Assembly (NCBI GenBank): GCA_015178975.1
Contig: WHVD01000077.1
Location: 1 to 64,000, forward strand
Length of the DNA: 64,000 bases
From: Hysterangium stoloniferum
Lineage: Eukaryota; Basidiomycota; Agaricomycetes; Hysterangiales; Hysterangiaceae
Reading direction: 5' to 3'
Part shown: positions 13,577-23,482 of the stretch, one piece after another
Layout: each line of letters starts with the position of its first letter
Position numbering within the stretch: position 1 is the first letter of the stretch
Program-made: the position numbers and the translations under genes
The notes under the pieces: generated by a model
Database searches by the model: none
What the model was told of the DNA's origin: nothing
The model's input: the letters and a program-made list of their open reading frames with translations, nothing else

Positions 13577-14897
13577 TGTAATGTATTCAGGGGATTCTCT
13601 TAGATAGCTCAATATATGCTATAGTGTCACAGAGCTTCAACAATAAAACAAGCAAAGGTCCAGTAATTTAAATACTGATAGATTAATGAGCTGCGCTATG
13701 AAGCTTAAACAACTCAAATCAATGCTTATTTTGATTATTGAAAGGTTCAATAGAACTGTGTATGACTCTTTTAGCAAATACAAGAACTATTCCTTGAGAA
13801 TCGGGGCTGGAAGCTGAATATATGCGCAGTAACTTGGCAGAGACTTGATATAAGAGCTTCGGATTCTTGTATGCTTATTTGTAACTATTAATAGTTATTT
13901 AACAAGGTGTTAAATAATTTATTAATAGAGAAAATAGATTGTATTGGATTATCTGAGTGCTTGTACTTGATTAATTCAATAAACTTAGGGCTGGGCCTTG
14001 AGTAATCTAGTATTGGCAGGGATTTCAGTAAGGATACTTAGATACTTATTAGGTTTATTATCTAATTAATAAGCCTAAAGGGTAGCTGTGAGGCTGGGGA
14101 ACTTAGATGATTAGCTAAGTCCAAGAGTTGCTGACAAAGATTCAAGATGCTGCAAGTGTAGGTGCTTGCAGTGAGTGTATCAGACTAAGGCTATTATTGT
14201 CCTTAGGATGATTAGATAAGCTGGTGCTGTGCTGCAAATATGTGAGAGATAAGATGATTTATTGGAAACTTAGCCCTCCTTATATACATTTTGATAACTC
14301 AATGATTAGCTAACTATTTAGTTTATGAGGTCATTAGTGAGATCATAATGACCTCATATTCTACTCATTATTTACCCTTTGTTTAACATGTGATTCCCTT
14401 CTCTGAGACAAGGGTTCTAACCTCTTGCTTGAACATGAAGGTTCAAGGCCGCGGTCCCGGGACGGGAGCAAACGACGAGTCGGCGGGACCTAATAATGAC
14501 TCGGGTAGTCACGTTCGTGACTTGTCTGACTCGGGTAGTCACATTCGTGACTTGTGTGACTCGGGTGGTCACATTCGTGACCTTTGTGACATCCCGACAC
14601 TGGAGGCTTATGTAATAAGTCACATGACTCCAAAAATGCGCAAACTAGGCTGCACAAGGTGCCGAAAGGTAATAACTAAGTAAATAAAATATAAATAATG
14701 AGTTAAAAATTATAATAAATTAACTAAGATATAATAGCATAATATGAGTTCATATATGCTATTATTATGCGAAGTTAAAAGGAATAGAGCCTATATTTCA
14801 CAATAAAAATATAATAAAAATACAATAAATTCGAAAGAATATTAAATAATCCACAGAAAATTAAGAGGATATTATGATATGATGCTGATACATCACA
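13577..14897. mobile_element. LTR-type insertion (solo LTR or non-autonomous TRIM-like element), 1321 bp, in gypsy pol
   Basis: The insert begins TGTAATGTATTCAG and ends CTGATACATCACA, so it has TG..CA ends with short inverted termini. GTCTC occurs immediately before (13572-13576) and after (14898-14902), a perfect 5-bp target duplication. Removing the insert and one GTCTC joins the RT frame as ..GPDGL-HMDETKVQ.., which is the expected gypsy sequence. It contains no retrotransposon protein. A second copy lies at 60640-61889. Orientation cannot be fixed without the internal region. Confidence 0.88.
14498..14587. repeat. Three 30-bp tandem repeats, each carrying a palindrome
   Basis: Each unit begins GACTCGGGTRGTCAC and contains GTCACRTTCGTGAC; the first copy is a perfect palindrome, GTCACG-TT-CGTGAC. 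Neighbouring bases add further direct matches to GACTC. The repeats sit inside the 1.32-kb LTR-like element, so protein-binding sites in a promoter are possible, but this is inference. The open frame over them (14390-14683) is a by-product of the 30-bp period. Confidence 0.8.
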
Positions 14898-15902
14898 GTC
14901 TCCATATGGATGAAACTAAGGTTCAAGTTGTCTGAAATTGGCCCAAACCACAGAAAGTCAAGGATATCCAGTCATTTTTAGATTTTGTAAATTTCTACCA
15001 TCGATGTATTTGGAACTATTTGGATATTACAATACTGCTCACTCGGCTTACCCATAAATCTCAACTGTGGGTTTTTTATGATAAATGCCATTCTGCTTTT
15101 CAGGCTCTAAAAAATGCCTTCACTTCTGCTCCAATTCTTTCTCATTGGAAACCTGATGTTCCAATTATTGTGGAAACCAATACTTCCAACTATGCAATTG
15201 CCACAATTCTTTCCATTCAAGATTCTGACAGTGAAATTCACCCAGTCACATTTCTTTCCCAGACACTTTCAGTTTCCGAACTCAATTATGACATTCATGA
15301 TAAGCAACTTTTGGCAATCTTTGAAGATTTCCCACATTGGTGGCACTACCTCAAAGGTTCTGCAACTCCCATTGACATTGTTACTGATTACAAAAATTTG
15401 GAGTATTTTTCCACCACTAAACATTTGACCTGATGGCAAGCCCACTGGTCCGAATTTCTCTCCACTTTCAACATGATTTTCCATTTCTGACCTGGACATC
15501 TTGGTGGAAAACTGGATGCCATGACTCAATGATGGGACATCTATCCTAAAGAGGGGGAAAGTAACTATGCTGTTGTTAATCTGCACAATTTGAAACTGGT
15601 TTTCACAACACAGCAACTTTCCACATCTATCTGAGTGACTTCCCTCTACCATCCAATTATGCATAGCGTTATGATTATGGACATTGAGCAATTACATCAA
15701 GATGTCATTTCCACACTTACTTCTGATCTGGCTCTCAAGTCACACCTAAAAGTTCCCAATGATCCCAATCAACCCCAGTGGTCCCAAGACTCTCAAGGTT
15801 TCATCCATCTCAATAGATATATCTACATTCCAGATTCTGACAATCTCCAACTCCACATACTTCAGTGCAAACACAATCATCTGATCTCTGGACATTATGG
15901 AA

Positions 15903-16447
15903 TTGTTAAGTGCCGTGTCGGGAACTTATTCCAGAACTATCGGAAAGTCACCGGAAAGTCGGGAACTATCGGATAGGGTCAGGACGTCGGCTTCAGCTTA
16001 TGTGCTGTGCCTCTATGCAAACGCTCAAAGTCCTTAATTTCAGAAGTGAGACTTACGATGGAAGATCTGGATATTCAGAGTTCCGAAGAGTTCTGAATAT
16101 CGAGTGTACAGAAAGACGGGAGGAGGAATAAGAAACTAAGTCGATATCAGATCTAAGGTAAAGTATAAATTCACGGAAACTAATATAAGTCTACTCGTTA
16201 TTGTACTACAAACTAAGACCATAATAAGATGGAAATGGAAGTGTTCTTAAAATGGAAATACAATAAGACATATTAGGGAGACAATATTCTGAAATCGGAA
16301 TATAACAAACAAATAAGTGAATACTTGTCAACGGACAAATTACCAAATGCGGAACAAGGGAAGAATGCGGATGATACAGTAACTATGATGTTCCGTAGTC
16401 GGAGATTGGAAGTCGGATATTGAAACATCCAGGAACAGGTCGTAACA
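15903..16447 (-). mobile_element. LTR of family 1 (TGTTACGACC..), 3'-LTR position
   Basis: On the minus strand the sequence starts TGTTACGACC and ends CACTTAACA (TG..CA, 545 bp). It aligns along most of its length with the solo LTR at 25662-26105 and partly with 20736-21067 and 38480-38850. Directly upstream in the LTR sense is a G-run, read as a polypurine tract, so this looks like a 3' LTR on the minus strand. It interrupts the gypsy integrase at 15902. No 5-bp duplication is visible because the rest of its own element is missing. Confidence 0.8.
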
Positions 16448-16465
16448 GTACCCCCCTGTTAGGCC
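16448..16465 (-). other. Polypurine tract remnant next to the LTR
   Basis: The minus strand reads CTAACAGGGGGGTAC directly before the TGTTACG start of the LTR. A G-run next to a 3' LTR is the usual gypsy primer for plus-strand synthesis. Only about 100 bp of this element's internal region could remain before an unrelated plus-strand gene begins. Confidence 0.6.
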
Positions 16466-16575
16466 GAAATCCCATAGAGGTGATTATGTACTGAGTGATT
16501 GAAGCGATGGCTGATTATTATGTGTCGTGAAATTTATGCAATTCTGGAGGTGAGAGTTTCGGCTGATGTTCTGAG

Positions 16576-16582
16576 TATAAAA
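16576..16582 (+). promoter_or_regulatory. TATA-like box before the coiled-coil gene
   Basis: TATAAAA lies 50 bp before the ATG at 16632 and about 110 bp past the LTR end, a plausible core-promoter position. Promoter use is not demonstrated by sequence alone. Confidence 0.4.
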
Positions 16583-16631
16583 ACCTCCAAATATTCGAAT
16601 TAACGTTTTTGTTTCTTTATCCACAACTTGT

Positions 16632-17752
16632 ATGTCGATTCGTCGGCCTCTATTCATCACTACCCTGGAAGATTCAGATACCGAAATTGCCATACTTCAA
16701 AAAATGACAAAGGATGGAGGAGTTGAAGTGATGACAGGAGGAGGAGGAAAAGGCGTTGATGCAGGAGTTGAAGGATGTGGAAGAGGTGGAAAAATGGGAG
16801 TTGGAGCGAGCAAAGGCGGAAAAAGAAGCGTGGATCCGGAAAATGGCGGAGGCTCAGAAAAAGAAGGAAGAGGCGGAAAAGTTACAGTGGGAGTCAGAGG
16901 CGGCAAAAAAACGTGAGGAGATAAGGGAAGGAAAGGTAAGAGAAATCCATAAGTTTTCGTGGTTCCAATCGATAAGATAACTATTGGGTACAGCGAAAAG
17001 CCGTGGAGGTGGAGGTAGGGGGAGAGGCTGGACCTTCGAGTCCTAAAGTAAGTGCATCTACAATAAGGCCGGTATTTGATTAACTTCCAAAACAGAAGCC
17101 AAAGATCAAGGCTCCGGAATGGATGGAAGTGGTCCATGAAAATCGATGTTCCATACGGAGTATGACATGTTGGAAACAGAAGGTAAAATGGGGTGGAACT
17201 TGCTAACCCTGTGCAGTTCTTAAACTTCTGTGCACTCTCACCTCAAAAAGGGTTCCAAAAGGTGAGAAGCCTCAGAAAACTAACGACGTGGAAAGTTCGG
17301 GAGCGGCCAAAGCTGCAGAAACTGAGGTGCTGAAAACGGATAGTACAGGCATGGAGCTCCTCAAGGACACCATTGACGCGTTAGTTTTTATCGGGACAGA
17401 AGTTATGAAAATGTGGGATACACTAGATCACCATAATGAGATCCAGGAAAAAGGTTTCCGTTCATTGGTCCGAAATTTCCAGAGGCAAAACGAATTCCTG
17501 GAGAAGGTAATGGTTAGCATCGGTATTATCACAGTTTCCAAGAGATTTTCTGATAAGGCACGGGAACAGCCTAATGATCCGTTGGCAGAATGTGTCGAGA
17601 AAAGGTGGGAGTCAGGAAATGGGCCCGAAAGTGAAGATGAAGAGGTACAGGATATGGTAGAAAGTGCGGAGATTGCGGATGATATGGGAGTAGAAATGGA
17701 AGGAGGATTCGGGGTGTCAGAGACTTTAAAAATAGATGCAAATAAATTTTGA
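16632..17752 (+). CDS. Coiled-coil Lys/Glu-rich basidiomycete protein, probably frame-damaged
   Basis: The ATG at 16632 opens MSIRRPLFITTLEDSD.. and after about 35 codons the coding signal moves to another frame (EEEEKALMQELKDVEEVEKW..), giving a ~60-residue charged coiled coil to 16935. Introns at about 16936-16998, 17048-17095 and 17183-17249 lead to short exons containing RKAVEVEVGGEAGPSSPK and APEWMEVVHENRCSIRSM. A long last exon (17250-17752) has an amphipathic helical region and an acidic tail. The order (charged coiled coil, short Cys-containing middle, helical tail) is like proteins common in TE-rich mushroom genomes, often near retroelements. The frame change near 16737 and a 1-nt phase problem at the third intron suggest decay, or exon ends misplaced here. 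Function unknown. Confidence 0.55.
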
Positions 17753-17995
17753 CTTGTATGATTTCAAAACGAGTGTGATATTGGAAGTAACGGAAGTGTT
17801 AAGTTCGCACCCCAAGATACATCGACTTAGCCTTCTGAAATTTTCAGTTTGTCTCTGTATATACTAGTACAACAAATTAAGCTGTAATATGACAAATTAG
17901 TCTGGAATGAGGGAAAAAATAGCAGTCAAATCCAAAAAGTTACAATGGTGCTGTCGTTGTTCAGCATTTAATAGAATGTGGATGTCGTAAGTAAG

Positions 17996-18089
17996 GCTTC
18001 GGTAACTCAGCGGTAGAGCGTGAGAGTCTTACAGTCCCTCTGACCGGGTAAGATTCTTAAGGTTGTGGGTTCGACTCCTGCCTGAGGCA
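17996..18089 (+). tRNA. tRNA-Lys(CUU) with a 22-nt intron
   Basis: The acceptor stem GCTTCGG pairs with CTGAGGC (two G-U pairs), followed by A73 at 18089. The D loop is AGCGGTA. The anticodon stem TGAGA/TCTTA closes a loop with U33, anticodon CTT (18028-18030) and A37. The T arm is GTGGG-TTCGACT-CCTGC. An intron at 18032-18053 follows position 37, the canonical site, and holds GTAAGA, which pairs with TCTTAC of the anticodon loop as expected for tRNA splicing endonuclease substrates. A10-C25 in the D stem is mismatched. Box A and box B are internal. Confidence 0.92.
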
Positions 18090-18092
18090 GTA

Positions 18093-18097
18093 TTTTT
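18093..18097 (+). terminator. Pol III terminator of tRNA-Lys
   Basis: A run of five T residues begins three bases after the discriminator base, the usual RNA polymerase III stop signal. Confidence 0.8.
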
Positions 18098-18257
18098 ATC
18101 CCGTTAAATCACGGGCTCCTTCCTACCAAGAGTTCCCATTGACCTATATATATTTTTTTTTCCAAGCGCATGAAATATGTTTAAGAATTATGGAACTAGC
18201 CATCAAGTACCAAACAAGCATATGCATAACTATGTAAAAGTTCAAAATTCGCACCCC

Positions 18258-19233
18258 CAAGATATACACCGGGAAAACCCATCCCTCTCTTTAAAAGATT
18301 TTGGGATCCGTAGTAGAGCCTTATCTTATATAAACTCCAATAAACTCTATTGGATCCTTATAAGATTTGAAGTTGGTTAAGGATCCAAAAGGTAGGTGGA
18401 GGGTGATCAGGTGTACATAGGATTCTTTAAGCATCAACCATATCATTAAATATAAACTCCTTCAATTTTGTATAGTCCAGTGGGATTCTGGATCGCTTTA
18501 TTGTTCCTGTGATTTGTCAGAGAATGATCCAATCAAAAATGCACAACAGATGTGGTTGCAGGATTTAACATCACATGTGCACAATCAATCAATTTAAAAT
18601 CCCATTCACATTCCTGGATTTGATGGAATTACAAATTGATATAGAATCTATTAGATGGTCCACAATCGAGTTAAACTCTCCTTTGTTCTCCATATGATCA
18701 AAAGAGGTTAAATCACACTGGCTCCTCACAATTGTCACAAAACATGGAGCCAGTGTGATTTAGCCTCTTTTGAAAATGTGGAGAACAAAGGGAGTTTATA
18801 TTTGCCAAGCAGTTGGAATACAAGAGAGTGTAACTCAATTGTGGACCATCTAACAGATTCTATATCATTTTGTAATTCCATCAAATTCAGGGATGTGGAT
18901 GGGATTTTAAATTCATTGATTACACACATGTTCTATGTGATGCTAAATCCTGCAACCACATCTGGGAGTTTTGTGGATTTTTAATTGGATCATCCTCTGA
19001 CAAGTCACAGGAAACATAAAGGGATACAGAATCCCACTGGACTATACAAGATTGAAGGAGTTTATATTCCATGATATGTACACTTGATCACCCTCCACCT
19101 ACTTTTTGGATCCTTACCCAATTTTAAATCTTATAAGGATCCAATAGAGATTATTGGGGTTTATATAAGAAAAGGCTTTACTACAGATTCTAAAATCTTT
19201 TGGAGAGAGGGGTTTTCCCAGTGTATTGTAGTC
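18258..19233. mobile_element. Foldback element with ~470-bp arms and a 21-bp spacer
   Basis: The left arm (18258-18724) is matched by the reverse complement of the right arm (18746-19233). The centre is CACTGGCTCC .. GGAGCCAGTG with spacer 18725-18745. The ends read AAGATATACACCGGGAAAACC on the left and its imperfect complement ending CAGTGTATTGTAGTC on the right. The arms look about 80-85 percent identical by eye, so the transcript could fold into one long hairpin. There is no coding capacity: open frames on both strands mirror each other. No target duplication was identified. It starts 168 bp after the tRNA gene. Confidence 0.85.
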
Positions 19234-20735
19234 TAAAACAGAAGCAGGTTGTGACCACAGGTGACAGAAAGGCATCCATTCCTTGGTAGCAGGCTTGGGC
19301 CCAGCAGGGCAGAGCTTAGAAAAGTCAGAGGACTGGGAGAAGCGATTTGTGAATGCAGCCATAAAAACCTATTCTTTGCCAAACATGTCAAAACATCATA
19401 ATTTGCACATAACCTTGACTCCTGCTCACAGAAATGATGCGGGCAATTCTCCCTCTCTCCCTCTTACTCTCATGAGGTCACTCAAAAGCCCTTCCAAGGA
19501 GGACACTCGATTTCAGTGATGGTCTAGCCAGCATCTGGCAGCGACTGCTTCAGCTGCTCAACTCTATGGTGAAACTGCGCACAGGAGTTGGGATGTTTGT
19601 CTTGGTTGTTGTAGTTGCTATCCTCTCCACCGTCTGAACTGGTCACTCACTCTTCGAAGTGGGTGGACAGTAACAACTTTACAGGCATGATAGAGAGGTG
19701 CAATTTGGACTTTGTTTGATTTTATGGGGTCATGAGATGAGGAGGGATTGTCTGCCCCTTCCCCTGTGGTTAGTTATTTCTCTTTTTGCTTAACATTGTA
19801 TTAACCATTTCTCTCTCTGAGGTATGACTGCCAACTCAGACATTGTGTATATCCCCTGTTAGTTTGACATTGGCCCCAAAGCTATAAGTACAATCCAATC
19901 ATTGTCCCAGATCTTTCAACTTGTTGTACAGGCATAAGTCCCTTCATATGTGATCAATTACAGTACAGTCTGTTCGGGAAACAAGAGCTCATTAGGTGCC
20001 AATGTGCACACCATAGATTTAAGCTTGGACAGGAGACTAACTATTCATTTGACCACACCATTGTGCCACTGACAGCCTAAAGACAATATTTAGGTGGCTT
20101 CCCTTTCCATTTAAATCTACAAAGAGTGAGTATTAGGTATGTATGGCTCAAAGGAGTCGCCAAAACACAAAAAAGCCAGGAATTGTCTGTGAGTCCTGAC
20201 ATGGAGATTCCGCTTTTTCAAAGAATCCTTCAATTTGTTGCTCCTGGTTCTGATATTGGCTTGATTCCTGATACAAACTAAGAGCTACGAAGAAGAATAT
20301 GAGCAGCCACTGAGGAGTCCGCATCAGCGCACCATGCTCTTACTAAATGTGGAAAATGTAGTTTGTCCCAATGTTTGGTTATTTTTCGAAACACAAATCT
20401 ATATTCATTATCTCCTTGCACTCGTTATGTAAAGAAAGCTGATGGTGCAGCTATTGACCTTTCGGAGATTTAGGTTAGGGAGGGATTACAAGGATTAGGG
20501 CTCGGGTCACTGCAGTTGAAAATTACCCTGTATTTCACGTTACATGAGGTCTATGTGTTTCTGTTATCCTTATCTATTTACAACTAGTACCATCACCCCA
20601 GTCAGACAAATGGAAAGTTATATGGTCTAGGAACAGCACCACGAAAACTTCAACAGCAGCACCCTACTTAGATTTGTCGCCAGTCACTAGAGGAACACCA
20701 CCATTAGTTGCAGTGTTGAGATAGCATAGCATATT
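19234..20735. other. Stretch without a supported gene
   Basis: Short open frames occur (for example 19283-19519 plus) but none continues through splicing or shows a motif. A weakly protein-like stretch near 20360-20470 was not identified. The sequence is probably transposon-derived, judging from its position between a foldback element and an LTR. Confidence 0.4.
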
Positions 20736-21067
20736 TGTTACGACCCATTCCCGGATGTTTCAATATCTGACTTCTGACATCCAACATCCAACTTCTGACT
20801 ACAGAACATCATAGTTACCGTACCTTCCATATTCTTCCCTTGTTCTGCATTTGGTAATTTGTCTGTTGACAAGTATTCACTCGTTTGTTTATTATACATA
20901 TTCCCGTTTCGGAATATTGTCTCTCTAATTCGTCTTATTGTATTCCTGTTTCAGAATACTTCTGTTTTTATCTTATTGTGGTCTTAGTTTGTAGTAGTAC
21001 AATAATGAGAAGACTTATATTAGTTTCTGCGAATTTGTACTTTAATTTAGATCTGATATCGACTTAG
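20736..21067 (+). mobile_element. Truncated LTR of family 1
   Basis: It starts TGTTACGACCCATTCC and matches the reverse complement of 15903-16447 until ..GATATCGACTTAG at 21067. There it stops abruptly and another TG.. terminus begins. The remaining ~200 bp of the LTR is absent. It is inverted relative to the copy 4.3 kb upstream. Confidence 0.75.
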
Positions 21068-21801
21068 TGTTAAGAACTGAAAACTGAATAATGTCGGTGG
21101 ACCGATCGGGACCGATCGGAAGGACTTGGCTTCAGCTTATGTGCTGCACCCTTGCAGTTATCCGTCGGGTGTCCTTAAATTTCAGGCGGGCGAAGACTAG
21201 TCCTAACAAATACCTCTCGGCGAAACTACCAATTGGAATCGAGGGATAAGTCGAGTGTCGGGCCAAGGGGTCAGGGACCGAGAAGGGGCGAGCACACGCA
21301 GAGGTGGATAGTGGAAATAATTAGTATGACATTTCTATTGACGTAAGAGGGTATTCTGAGTCGATATTCTGATTGCCTAGTAACTACAACTACAGCGGGT
21401 TCATATACCAATATCAGGCATCTAAAAAACACTAACTAGGAGAAGAGCGGAAAAACGGTATTGACAAATAAGCTTGACTAGGAATGGGAAGGTTATGGTT
21501 AGTTTGGAGGCCGTACATTAACCAAGAGTGGGATTACGAGAAAAGGAAAAAGTCCGAGAGTTACAAGTGTTTTTAGACATGTGTGAAACATAGAGTAGAA
21601 CAGATCATCATAATGAAAAGGGACGTATCAGAGTTTAACCAGATAGTATGAGTATATTTTGATGGGGGCGTAAATGGAGTTTGATCACCATGAAGGCATA
21701 TGTCAGCATCGGGAAACTGATGGCTTCTGATGTGAGGACTTGAACGATAACTTGAATTGTCAATAGGTGGTGATAACCTCGGGGACCGTTGGGTTGTGAC
21801 A
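21068..21801 (-). mobile_element. Probable LTR of a related family (TGTCACAACCC..)
   Basis: On the minus strand it would start TGTCACAACCC (compare TGTTACGACCC of family 1) and end CAGTTCTTAACA, so TG..CA over 734 bp. It carries the shared motif GGCTTCAGCTTATGTGCTG at 21128. The left edge exactly abuts the truncation of the previous LTR. The flanking pentamers (CTTAG, TGGTT) do not match, so insertion followed by rearrangement is likely. Confidence 0.5.
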
Positions 21802-22870
21802 TGGTTGTAATACATATGCAGAGCTATATAGAAGTTCAAAGTTGGGGGGAGACAAACCCCCTTTTAGAATACAACTTTGACTAAGCTACTGTCCAGTATT
21901 ATACCACCTGGTAAGATAGTATAACCCAAACACAGAGCATAGCAAGACCGTCAGCATCCTCAACAGCTTGCAACATATACCAATCAATCCTAACACTTTG
22001 CAGTAAATGTGTGTTACCAAATCAACTATTTTTATTTAATACAGTAGATAATGTCACAATGCATAACTTCATAATGCATAGGGTTGGGCAGGGGTCAAGG
22101 TTATATACAAATTATAATGTTTCAACATGTTTGGCAAAGAATAGGGTTAGATGCTATTCAATTGACAAAGGGACCCAAAAAAGTGCCTGGCCAGGGTTGC
22201 CTGGACACTTAAGGTGCACCCTTTGTTTATTCACAGACAATAGAAATCGCTCACAAAGAATAATGATGGATTTATGTACCCTTCTCTTGCTTTAAATCTG
22301 AAGGAAATGATCATCACGTATGACCACCTTCGAAAATGATATCTGATAGAACATGTCAAAATTCCGACAATTAGTACTTCTTTTGATCGTAACCTGATTA
22401 TTAGATACATGTGCATCACTTCAGGATGGATCTCATTTCACTATGTGGTACTCAAGTATTATGGGTATATTTCTTGAAGTGAGGTGCCGCAACATGTTCA
22501 AGAACCTCAGGAGAGTCCTCGACGTCCCTGGCTGCATAATTGTCGGGATTTATCTTTCTCCAATAATTATTTCGTTTTTAGAAGCAATAATTGCAGTACA
22601 AATTCATTGAAGATGCCACAGGAACCTCCGTAGACAGATTTTAAGCCTGGTGGCTTACGACATACCAATTATGTTATCACAGAACCCGTGGGGGGCAAGC
22701 CCCCACCATGCTACCACCCCACAACTTTACTCGGTCACTTGCTGACCTGGTAGATAAACCTACATCAGCAGTCATATCTGTCTTGAATAGAACTTTCAAA
22801 TACTTGATTACATAACTTTTGTATTACCTTCTGTGACCATGTCATATTGAGGGCTTCTGTACATTTCAGG
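21802..22870. other. Undefined repeat-like stretch, no gene
   Basis: No coding signal was found. A GC-rich hairpin near 22684-22736 (GTGGGGGGCAAGCCCCCAC) recurs at 42361 and 44986, and a weaker G6/C5 hairpin lies at 21845-21870. This may be a MITE or Helitron remnant bounded by hairpins. Confidence 0.35.
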
Positions 22871-22874
22871 TTCC

Positions 22875-23405
22875 CATTTATTCTCATTCATACTCCCCTT
22901 CTCATTCATACTCCCCTTCTCATTCATACTCCCCTTCTCATTCATACTCCCCTTCTCATTCATACTCCCTTCTCATTCATACTCCCCTTCTCATTCATAC
23001 TCCCCTTCTCATTCATACTCCCCTTCTCATTCATACTCCCCTTCTCATTCATACTCCCCTTCTCATTCATACTCCCCTTCTCATTCATACTCCCCTTCTC
23101 ATTCATACTCCCCTTCTCATTCATATTCATTCATACTCCCCTTCTCTCATATTCATACTCCCCCTTCTCATTCATACCCTTCTCATTCATACTCCCCTCT
23201 CATTCATACTCCCCTTCTCATTCATACTCCCCTTCTCATTCATACTCCCCTTCTCATTCATACTCCCCTTCTCATTCATACTCCCCTTCTCATTCATACT
23301 CCCCTTCTCATTCATACTCCCCTTCTCATTCATACTCCCTTCTCATTCATACTCCCCTTCTCATTCATACTCCTCCCCTTCTCATTCATACTCCTCTTCT
23401 ACTTA
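22875..23405. repeat. Minisatellite, 18-bp unit, about 29 copies
   Basis: The unit CATTCATACTCCCCTTCT repeats head to tail for about 530 bp, mostly identical, with occasional loss of a C or a partial unit (near 22967, 23115-23190 and 23335). It is fully open on the plus strand because 18 is a multiple of three and there is no stop, giving a Ser/His/Pro/Tyr repeat; this is not evidence for a protein. Confidence 0.95.
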
Positions 23406-23482
23406 TCTGTCTGACATTAAATATTTAGTATAAATTATTATTTTATACTCCTGTTCAAATATTACATAAGTTAGAACCTACA

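Larger units (their letters stand above)
12604..15902 (+). pseudogene. Ty3/gypsy pol remnant (end of protease, RT, RNase H, start of integrase)
   Basis: Reading plus-strand frames gives, in order, a protease-to-RT linker (LINAPAFVRASKL, ~12735), the RT fingers and palm (DGSL.LCVNFQGLN ~13130; PFGLTNAPSAFQHF ~13360; catalytic YLDDILVFSK ~13440), the connection (SFLDFVNFYHRCI ~14975), RNase H (15020-15433) and the integrase zinc-binding start (HNHLISGHYGIVK ~15870). The frame is broken by a 1-nt shift near 13400 and by many stops: TAA near 13015 and TGA at 13137, 15431, 15488, 15530 and 15632. In RNase H the first acidic motif reads VETNTSNYA, where the family has Asp at both Asn positions. Pol is split between 13576 and 14898 by a separate insertion and is cut at 15902 by an LTR. 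This element is dead. Confidence 0.9.

Noticed and set aside
14390..14683. Open frame with Asp-Ser-Gly-Ser-His repeats
   Set aside because: It lies inside the LTR-like insertion and is created by the 30-bp tandem repeat; no homologous frame is kept in the second copy.
16697..17137. Minus-strand Pro/Phe-rich open frame
   Set aside because: It is the antisense of the Lys/Glu-rich coiled-coil exons and contains their introns without interruption.
18177..18984. Possible genes in the foldback element
   Set aside because: Open frames on the two arms are mirror images of each other and carry stops at equivalent places; the signal comes from the inverted repeat.
20360..20470. Translation-factor-like peptide (VKKADGAAIDLS)
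   Set aside because: The resemblance is a few residues, without flanking similarity or a splice-consistent frame.
22875..23405. Possible CRISPR-like array
   Set aside because: Units are contiguous with no spacers and the genome is eukaryotic; it is a minisatellite.
22847..23428. Open frame of 193 codons over the 18-bp repeat
   Set aside because: The unit length is a multiple of three and the unit has no stop in this frame, so openness is automatic; no start context or flanking exon supports a gene.
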